Positions 8,855 through 16,400 of a stretch of DNA of 64,000 nt are shown piece by piece. The notes under the pieces are model-generated. The model did no database searches. It saw only the letters and a program-made list of their open reading frames with translations, and was not told the origin of the DNA. Location of the stretch: NCBI RefSeq assembly GCF_004298475.1, contig NZ_SCRP01000002.1, positions 1 to 64,000 of the forward strand, read 5' to 3'. Made by a program: the position numbers and the translations under genes. This stretch comes from Paraburkholderia sp. Its GTDB lineage: Bacteria; Pseudomonadota; Gammaproteobacteria; Burkholderiales; Burkholderiaceae. Position 1 is the stretch's first letter; the number at the start of each line of letters is the position of its first letter.

Positions 8855-9369
8855 CGTGGCAACTTCTCAAGCGAATCGCGAGCACCCGCGCACCGGCCGA
8901 ACCCGTCCCCGAGGGCGGCAACGACTGGCGCACGGAATCCCAGCAGCTGCACCAGCAAATCCTCGACGTGCTGGGCCGCGCCCTGTGTATCCGGCAGATC
9001 GACGCGGGCTCGTGCAACGGCTGTGAACTGGAGATTCACGCGCTCAACAACCCGTACTACAACATCGAGGGACACGGGATCCGCTTCGTTGCGAGCCCCC
9101 GGCACGCAGACATGCTGCTGATCACCGGACCGCTCGTATCGAACATGCGCGAGGCCGTGCGACTGGCCTACGAGGCAACGCCCGCTCCCAAGCTGGTGGT
9201 GGCCGCCGGAGAGTGCGCGTGCACCGGGGGGATATTCCGGGACAGCTATGCCGTCTGCGGTCCGCTCGCGCGGTTGCTGCCCGTCGATGTCACCATACCG
9301 GGCTGCCCGCCTTCGCCGGTCGAACTCCTGAGAGGCATTTTCGCCGCCGTTCGCGCTTCGAAGGGTTAG
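8851..9369 (+). CDS. hyfI: HyfI/NuoB-like small subunit with intact 4Fe-4S ligands
   Basis: A 172-residue NuoB-family subunit. Cysteines for one proximal 4Fe-4S cluster are present: C55 and C58 in GSCNGCE, C122 (or C124) in AAGECACTGG, and C152 in IPGCPPSP. I chose the GTG at 8851 because it overlaps the stop of the large-subunit gene (GTGA); an ATG start further upstream would lie inside that gene. Electron transfer through this cluster is thus plausible even though the partner large subunit lacks a NiFe site. No gene for a polyferredoxin subunit (HyfH/HycF) or for hydrogenase maturation follows. The gene ends tail-to-tail with the next minus-strand gene, overlapping by three bases. Confidence 0.92.
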   Translation: MTWQLLKRIASTRAPAEPVPEGGNDWRTESQQLHQQILDVLGRALCIRQIDAGSCNGCELEIHALNNPYYNIEGHGIRFVASPRHADMLLITGPLVSNMREAVRLAYEATPAPKLVVAAGECACTGGIFRDSYAVCGPLARLLPVDVTIPGCPPSPVELLRGIFAAVRASKG

Positions 9370-10130
9370 GCGGGGAATTCGTATTTCGCAATCCCGGGAA
9401 GATCTCCGATGTAGTCGTGAAGTCCCGAGTGAGTGACAGTGACATTTGTCGCGCCACGCACTGTGCCGCCGTGACGAAGAACCAGTTTGCAGAACGCAAA
9501 ATCTTCTCCAAGGCCAGGGCGTGACTGAAAATATGAGTCGCAACGCAACCCATCATATTCATTCATATAATAAGAAGTGAGTTTGGCCACTCTTCTGAGA
9601 CGCTCGAAACATGAGCGCGAAACAAGCATCAACCCCGAGCCGACAGCATCGACGGGAATCAATTGTCGCCCGACGGAAACCGTCGCCGCATTGTTCGGTA
9701 TGGAAAACATACCTTCATAGATACCGCCGAGATTAGCCAGGTGCGCTGGATTGATATCGGGATTAGCCAGCACGATCTTCTTGATACGATGCCAGTCGAT
9801 TTTTCGCTTTGGACAGATGACACCGACCACATCGGCATCATTCACCTGCTCGAACATCGCAATTAACTCATCGACGCTAAATCCTATATCGTCATCGACA
9901 AACAAGACATGCGAGCAATTCGTTTCTTTCAGAAAAATACTAACCAGCAAATTTCTGGCGTGGTCTATCGGGCTGACTCCGTTGAGAATTTTGATGTCGA
10001 ATCCAAAGCCCCTGGAATAGCACTTTGCCTGCAGCTCGGAAATGGATCGCACGTAACTTGACGACATCATGGCCCGGAGACTTGGGGTGGCAATGCAAAT
10101 GGAAAAGTTTTCCATTCCGCCGACTTTCAT
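9366..10130 (-). CDS. GT-A-like glycosyltransferase-type protein
   Basis: A 254-residue protein without signal peptide or membrane helix. The N-terminal half looks like a GT-A nucleotide-sugar-binding domain: FSICIATPSLRAMMSSSYVRS, then DHARNLLVSIFL, then the metal-binding acidic motif VLFVDDDIGF (D79-D81). Later GSGLMLVSRSCFERL and GEDFAFCKLV resemble the acceptor side with the catalytic ED. Similar short proteins occur in bacterial polysaccharide loci and in phages. The ATG at 10130 has an AGAGGTG site about 8 bases upstream. Codon use is less GC-biased than its neighbours, which suggests transfer. Donor and acceptor are unknown. Confidence 0.72.
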   Translation of the reverse strand: MKVGGMENFSICIATPSLRAMMSSSYVRSISELQAKCYSRGFGFDIKILNGVSPIDHARNLLVSIFLKETNCSHVLFVDDDIGFSVDELIAMFEQVNDADVVGVICPKRKIDWHRIKKIVLANPDINPAHLANLGGIYEGMFSIPNNAATVSVGRQLIPVDAVGSGLMLVSRSCFERLRRVAKLTSYYMNEYDGLRCDSYFQSRPGLGEDFAFCKLVLRHGGTVRGATNVTVTHSGLHDYIGDLPGIAKYEFPA

Positions 10131-10546
10131 AACAATTCACCTCTTGCGCCGCTGAACGTATCGACAATCTGGCCTCCCGTTCTCGCGCCCTGCCTGCGCA
10201 ACCGGCACTCGAAACCCTGCGCGGCAAGAAGCAAGAGAGAGAATATTTCTGGAAGCCCCGGCTATCCCCGACAACGTCCGAAATCTGTTGAAAGTAGTGT
10301 GAAATTTCCGTAGGAGTCCAGTAACGCCAGACGTCTGAGCCAAACTCCAGAATTGAAGCAACCGTGGAGTGAAGGCTACCACGACACCCAATCGCAGAGT
10401 CGGGTCCATGCATGAATGAACAGCACATCATGCTGTTGAAGTTGGCCTTCGACTCCGATTGTCATAACGATCCAGCAGTTGGTTAGTCATACTGACGCCC
10501 CGACAACGTGTATCACTTTTCATCCAGACACACCGGAGATCAGAAA
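10131..10546. other. Intergenic region, no gene seen
   Basis: It separates the leftward glycosyltransferase gene from the rightward nuclease gene, so it should hold both promoters. The short open frames here have neither a convincing ribosome-binding site nor recognisable motifs. GGAG at 10535-10538 serves the nuclease start. Confidence 0.5.
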
Positions 10547-11695
10547 ATGACAGCACCTGAATCGAGGCCCCAAGCCGTACCGACAAAATCGTCCGACCCT
10601 GGGCTTCAATCCTGCCACCGCGTCCGCCACTGGCTGGCCTGCGGCGCACTGCTCCTCTCCATCGCCCCGAGCGCTTTCGCGTGGGGCGATGGAGGGCACC
10701 GGATCGTCGCGAAGATCGCCGACCACTACCTGACGAGCAGCACGCGTGCCGCCGTCAACGCAATGCTCGCAAACGACAGCACTGGCCTGACCGCGACAGA
10801 CATGGCCAGCGCAGCGAGCTGGGCCGACCGCTATCGCAACAAACATCCTGAAACTGCGAACTGGCACTTCGTCGACACTGAAATCAGCGACGGCGACATC
10901 GATGCCGCGTGCTTTGGCCATCCGCCATTGCCGCTCAACACGCCAGCTTCCGCCGGCCCGGCTACTGCATGTGTGGTCGATAAAGTGGATCAATTCACGA
11001 AGGAACTGGCGGCGCCTCAGACCACCGACGCCGAGCGTCTGCTCGCACTCCAGTTCCTGCTGCACTTCGTTGGCGACCTGCACCAGCCGTTGCATGCAAG
11101 CGACAGCAGCGACCGCGGCGGCAACGACAAGCTGGTGTCGGCACCCGGCATCGCGCCTGGCAAGCTGCATAGTTACTGGGACACGGCGTTCGTCAAACGG
11201 CTCGGCAGCGACACCAATACGGTCGCCAGTCAATTGATCGGCAACATCACCTGCGACCAGGCCGCAATCTGGCAGACGCGGACACCGCGCGACTGGTCTC
11301 TGGAGGCGTTCGACATCGCGAAGCAGGATGTGTACGGCAAGCTGCCCGCGCCGAACAGTTCGGGAACCTATGCGTTATCGGACGACTATGTCTCCACTGC
11401 ACAGCAAGACGTCGCTCTGCAATTGAGCCGCGCGGGCGTGCGGCTCGCGATGGTGCTAAACGGCGCAAATCTGAAGATGCTGGGGGCGACAAGCCCGCCG
11501 GGCTCGACCAACCCGCCGGGTTCGACAAGCCCGCCGGGCGATGGCGTTCTGGTGTGGGTCAACACGAAGACAGGCGTTTATCACTGCCCTGGCTCGGCGT
11601 ATTACGGTAATACGCAGCAGGGCGTCTACATGTACGAAGATCAGGCGAAAGCGGGCGGCTATCGTCCAGCGGGAGGAAAAACCTGCTCGGCCTGA
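10547..11695 (+). CDS. Secreted S1/P1-family nuclease with C-terminal cysteine-pair domain
   Basis: A 382-residue zinc-dependent nuclease of the S1/P1 type. After a signal peptide ending AFA, the mature protein begins WGDGGHRIV, which supplies the zinc-binding N-terminal Trp and first His. Further ligands are visible in ASWADRYR, HFVD, LLHFVGDLHQPLHASDSSDRGGND and HSYWD. These enzymes cut single-stranded DNA and RNA outside the cytoplasm. A repeated Pro-Gly-Ser-rich linker (SPPGSTNPPGSTSPPG) leads to a small domain, roughly residues 330-382, with two cysteines (YHCPGSAYYG and GGKTCSA). This domain is seen on other secreted bacterial proteins and is of unclear role. The start at 10547 has GGAG 8 bases upstream. 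Confidence 0.9.
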   Translation: MTAPESRPQAVPTKSSDPGLQSCHRVRHWLACGALLLSIAPSAFAWGDGGHRIVAKIADHYLTSSTRAAVNAMLANDSTGLTATDMASAASWADRYRNKHPETANWHFVDTEISDGDIDAACFGHPPLPLNTPASAGPATACVVDKVDQFTKELAAPQTTDAERLLALQFLLHFVGDLHQPLHASDSSDRGGNDKLVSAPGIAPGKLHSYWDTAFVKRLGSDTNTVASQLIGNITCDQAAIWQTRTPRDWSLEAFDIAKQDVYGKLPAPNSSGTYALSDDYVSTAQQDVALQLSRAGVRLAMVLNGANLKMLGATSPPGSTNPPGSTSPPGDGVLVWVNTKTGVYHCPGSAYYGNTQQGVYMYEDQAKAGGYRPAGGKTCSA

Positions 11696-11714
11696 TGAGG
11701 CCGCTGAGTGACTT

Positions 11715-11760
11715 ACCGATGCACCTCCGTCCGCTTTGCCACTGACGGAGGTGCATCGGT
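11715..11760 (+). terminator. 17-bp perfect stem-loop after the nuclease gene
   Basis: ACCGATGCACCTCCGTC at 11715-11731 pairs with its exact complement at 11744-11760, with a 12-base loop. It starts 19 bases after the nuclease stop. No long U-tract follows, so it may act as an mRNA 3' end stabiliser rather than a classical intrinsic terminator. Confidence 0.75.
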
Positions 11761-11960
11761 TTCACATCTTCGAATGGTAAAGCAACGAACCCTATTGCCC
11801 AGAAGGTCCACGCCGCGCCCTCCCGATCCGCCTGGCCACCGTTTATTCCACGTTGCCGCCGATGCGTAATTTATGAGACGCGCCGGTCACGCACGCATTT
11901 ACAATGCCGCGCTTCAGTTGAAATTTTCCAGCCAACGTATTCTGGGCAGATTAATTGCGC

Positions 11961-12149
11961 ATGAAAAAATTGCTAAAGCGAATCGGCATTATCTTTGCCA
12001 TATTTGTAGCATTGCTTATTGTCGGCGCCTTGCTTTCCCCCGAGCAACCGGCAACTCATACGGGTGCTGCGCACGGTGCTTCCAAAGTCGCGATTTCAAT
12101 GACCGACAGCGTGTACGCACCATCGAATAGCCTTCGCTGCACTACGTGA
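11961..12149 (+). CDS. Small membrane-anchored protein
   Basis: A 62-residue product. It opens with basic MKKLLKRIG, then one hydrophobic helix (IIFAIFVALLIVGALL), then a short polar segment. It could be an N-terminally anchored periplasmic protein or an uncleaved leader. The tail ends abruptly in SNSLRCTT, which might reflect a truncated longer gene. There is no strong ribosome-binding site and I do not recognise a family. A hairpin sits on its stop codon. Confidence 0.45.
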   Translation: MKKLLKRIGIIFAIFVALLIVGALLSPEQPATHTGAAHGASKVAISMTDSVYAPSNSLRCTT

Positions 12150-12169
12150 TGGCGGCGTCAGCCGCCATC
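12148..12169. terminator. Bidirectional hairpin between convergent genes
   Basis: GATGGCGGC at 12148-12156 pairs exactly with 12161-12169 across a GTCA loop. It lies between the stops of two convergent small genes. There is no U-tract on either side. Confidence 0.5.
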
Positions 12170-12179
12170 GGCACGCCGC

Positions 12180-12470
12180 TTATTCCAGCCTCCGAATATG
12201 CTTGAGGCCAGCCGCTCCGTCTTCGAGCAATGTGCGCGCGAGTTCGTGAACAGCATGTGCGGAGAGATTCTCGTTATTCGCGGGCACCGCAAGCAGATGG
12301 CAAGCTGCCTCGCGTGCCTGGCGCTGCTGGTCGGATGCGGGCAGTGCAGCCGCGTTGGGATCCTGCACGACGAAAAAGCCATACTTGCGCAGTGAACGCA
12401 ACGCCGACGATATGTTCAGCGCCCAGCGCTCGTGCTCGCTGTCGATGATGTGCTGAAGCTGCTCGCTCAT
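12180..12470 (-). CDS. Hypothetical small cytoplasmic protein
   Basis: A 96-residue, mostly helical protein with no signal peptide or membrane segment. It contains SEHERWALNISSALRSLRKYGFFVVQDP followed by a heptad-like helical part with several His and Glu residues. Codon use matches the genome and an AGGGA site lies about 8 bases before the ATG, so it is probably real. I do not recognise the family. Confidence 0.5.
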   Translation of the reverse strand: MSEQLQHIIDSEHERWALNISSALRSLRKYGFFVVQDPNAAALPASDQQRQAREAACHLLAVPANNENLSAHAVHELARTLLEDGAAGLKHIRRLE

Positions 12471-13414
12471 AACTTTTCCCTGGAGTTAAGTCGCCTGTTC
12501 CCCGTGCGCTGTTGCACGTGCTCGTGATCGCAGCCCGTCCGGCCTAAACCGGCATACAAGCGCATCAGGGACGTCATGCCGAACCTTTACTGCATAACGG
12601 CATTGTTAGCGTCGTCTTTAGTCTCGCCTGCTTCCCGCCTGATAACGACTGCAACCTTGTATCGCGTCTTCACAGACTCGATCAGATTGATAAATTCCGG
12701 CCGAATGTGAATTCCACGATATAAACAGGATAGAGAGAATTCGCCGATTCAATAAATATTGATATCGCGTGTGGCCAATAAAATTGATTGAAACATCAAA
12801 ATCAAATTATCACACCACCAGGCTTAATTGCATTTACGCAACTCATTTGAGAAGGCAATTTAACGGTTTAGTTTTGCGTCGTACATGGGTTGCCGCAATT
12901 GCTCGACGTTTCGCCGCATCCTCTGTCAGCAAAAGATCGTTCCGTGCTCTGCACGGCTTGTGGCCGTTGTGGCCCCGATGCCACGGCGCAACACCATGGC
13001 GCAACACGATGGCAACAATTACGCGCACCTGGGTTTGCCGTTCCGCAAAGCGCTTCTTTGTGCTCGCCTCTTCTCCGAAAACGGACGTTACCCGGCTCCC
13101 TGCCGGCCCGGTTTGCAGGGGGCGGATCACGGTTATCGCATTTACTCAAAACAGATTAAAAACGATGCGTAAATGATGTTTATAAGTATAAAAATCATAC
13201 AAGTTCAATGTATAAACCCAATAAATTTTGATACTGTTCGTGTCGCATTCCGCTAATTGCCTTCTCTAAATTTTGACTTCACCGTCAGATTAATTCGAAC
13301 CGCATTGCGCAATGCATCCGGCGGATCCGTTCGGCTGTTTAATTTTTGCAAAGCAACCATTCATCGCATTCAGGCGGTTGCCTTATTCACGAGGTAAGGT
13401 ATCAGGAATGTAAA
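12471..13414. other. AT-rich upstream region of the adhesin gene
   Basis: A 944-base stretch without a supported gene, AT-rich at both ends (about 12680-12850 and 13150-13414) around a GC-richer core. Open frames in the core exist on both strands but lack conserved motifs. The region probably holds the promoter and regulatory sites of the autotransporter gene. AGGA at 13404-13407 is its likely ribosome-binding site. AT-rich regions of this type often bind H-NS-like silencers, which is an inference here. Confidence 0.55.
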
Positions 13415-16400
13415 ATGAATAAAATATATCGTTCGATCTGGAATGAAGCGCTGGGCGCATGGGTTGCGGGATCTGAAATCGATGCCGTTCGCGGGAAATC
13501 TGCCGGCGCCGTCAATAAGAAAGCGATTGCGGCTGCTGTTTCATTGGCGGCACTTTTCGTTTCCAGCCCAGCCATGGGCCAATACTCCGCTGGGGGCGGT
13601 AACGCAACGGGGGCCAACTCGATTGGTATTGGTACCAATGCCAGTGCAGGCGGGGCTTACGGCGTTGCGGTGGGTAACAACTCCACCGCATCGAATGCGG
13701 GGACCGTCGGCTTGGGCTCGGGCGCAAGCAGTGGCGGCGTGGGATCTGTTGCACTGGGTAACGACACCCGCGCAGCCGGAGACAGTTCGGTTGCAATTGG
13801 TGGAGGCAACAATACCGGCACTGGCGGAGCGAGTGCCCAGGGTGTAAATGGCGTTGCTATTGGCCGCAACGCTTTAACCGATTCGACTACAACCGGTGGT
13901 GTGGCGATTGGCTACGGCGCAACGGCTACAGCGGGCGGACTCAACGGCGCTATCGCAATCGGTACGTCCGCAGTGGCGTCAAATGCGTCGGCCGCGGTGT
14001 TTGGCCCCAATGCAACCGCCTCAGGCGCAAGCAGTTCGGCTCTCGGTAACAAAGCAACCGCCTCAGGCGCAAGCAGTGTGGCTCTCGGCAACTGGGCGTT
14101 AGCCAACGGCTCCACGACGACAGCCCTTGGCCCCAATGCCACAGCAAGCGTCACTGGATCGGTTGCACTGGGTCAGGCAGCCACTACGGTTGGAACGGCG
14201 ACATCGGCGACCGCCGGTATCGGCGTGTATAGCAGCGCAACGATCGGAAACCTCACTTTCGGTAACTTTGCTGGTTCAAGCGGTGCGGCAGGCGTGGTCA
14301 GTATCGGCGGCACCGGTACCGAGAAACGTCTCCAGTTTGTCGCGGCCGGTTTGGTCACCCCCACGAGCACCGATGCAATCAACGGTAGCCAGCTTTATTC
14401 TGTCGCAAGCACGACGGCGTCGAGTATCGCCAGTTTGTCTACTTCCGACTCGACAGCGTTGAGTTCTCTGTCGACCGGGCTCAGTACAGCCGATAGCTCG
14501 ATCACGTCGTTGTCGACGTCGACCTCGACCAACGCCAGTTCTCTGTCGACCGGACTGAGTTCCACCAACAGTTCTCTCACCTCGCTGTCGACGTCGACCT
14601 CGACCAACGCCAGCTCCCTGTCGACCGGACTGTCGACAGCCACCAGTTCGATTACTTCGCTGTCGACGTCCACGTCGACCGGTATAAGCTCGCTGTCGAC
14701 CGGATTGAGTTCGACAACCAGCACCGTCACATCGCTATCGACGTCGACCTCGACGGGACTCTCAACGGCCACGAGTTCGATCACATCGCTGTCCACGTCC
14801 ACGTCGACCGGTATCAGCTCGCTATCGACCGGATTGAGTTCGACCACCAGCACCGTCACGTCGCTGTCCACGTCGACCTCGACGGGATTGTCAACGGCCA
14901 CTAGCTCGATCACTTCGCTGTCGACGTCCACTTCGACCGGGATCAGTTCCCTGTCGACCGGATTGAGTTCGACCACCAGCACCGTCACGTCGCTATCGAC
15001 GTCGACCTCGACGGGATTGTCGACGGCAACCAGTTCGATCACTTCCTTGTCGACGTCCACTTCGACCGGTATCAGTTCGCTGTCGACAGGATTGAGTTCG
15101 ACCAACAGCACTGTCACGTCGCTATCGACATCGACATCGACGGGATTGTCGACGGCAACCAGTTCGATCACTTCCTTGTCGACGTCCACTTCGACCGGTA
15201 TCAGTTCGCTGTCGACAGGACTGAGTTCGACCAGCAGCACCGTCACATCGCTATCGACATCGACATCGACAGGATTGTCGACGGCAACCAGTTCGATCAC
15301 TTCCTTGTCGACGTCCACTTCGACCGGGATCAGTTCGCTGTCGACGTCCACTTCGACCGGGATCAGTTCCCTGTCGACCGGACTGAGTTCGACCAGCAGC
15401 ACCGTCACGTCGCTATCGACATCGACCTCGACGGGATTGTCGACGGCCACTAGCTCGATCACATCGCTGTCGACATCCACGTCGACCGGCATTAGCTCTT
15501 TGTCGACTGGGCTGAGTTCAACGAGCAGCACGGTCACCTCGCTGTCCACATCGACCTCGACGGGAATCAGCTCTCTGTCGACGGGCGTCAGTTCGCTGTC
15601 GACCGGACTGAGTTCGACCAACAGCACCGTCACGTCGCTATCGACCTCGACCTCGACCGGACTCTCAACGGCTACCAGTTCGATCACATCGCTGTCGACC
15701 TCCACCTCAACCGGTATTAGCTCTCTGTCGACTGGACTCAGTTCGACCAACAGCACGGTCACATCGCTGTCGACGTCCACGTCGACCGGTATCAGCTCGC
15801 TATCGACTGGACTGAGTTCAACCAGCAGCACCGTCACGTCGCTATCGACGTCGACCTCGACAGGGTTATCAACGGCAACCAGTTCAATCACTTCCTTGTC
15901 GACGTCCACTTCGACCGGTATCACCTCCCTGTCGACCGGATTGAGTTCAACCAACAGCACAGTCGCCTCGCTATCGACGTCGAATTCGACTGGCGTCAGT
16001 TCCTTGTCGACCGGACTGAGTTCGACCAACAGCACGGTCACGTCGCTATCGACTTCGACCTCGACCGGACTCTCAACAGCGACCAGTTCGATCACTTCCC
16101 TGTCGACCTCAACCTCATCGAGCGTCAGCTCGCTGTCCACCGGTTTGAGTACGGTTGTGGTCACAACCAATAACCTGGGCACCACCACGGCTGCAGCGCT
16201 CGGCGGGGGCGCAACCTACAATGCCGCCACCGGCGCCATCTCCGCGCCGTCGTACACGATGTACAACGCGAACGGCACGACCAGCAGCGTCAGCAGCATC
16301 GGCTCAGCCATCGACCATATCAACAGTCAAGGCATCAGGTACTTCCACGCCAACTCGACCGGCGCGGACAGCCAGGCACTCGGCACGAATTCGATCGCGC

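Noticed and set aside
2184..9369. A functional [NiFe] hydrogenase-4 or formate hydrogenlyase
   Set aside because: The NiFe-ligand motifs are lost in the large subunit and maturation, ferredoxin and formate dehydrogenase genes are missing.
12769..13176. Overlapping open frames on both strands in the AT-rich region before the adhesin
   Set aside because: They are mutually exclusive, lack motifs, and lie in the upstream regulatory region.
14395..16188. A 597-codon minus-strand open frame (VDSDV/VEVDVD-like repeats) opposite the adhesin stalk
   Set aside because: It is an antisense shadow of the SLST repeat: the repeated codons on the plus strand leave the minus strand open. It has no ribosome-binding site, and the plus-strand product is a recognisable autotransporter.
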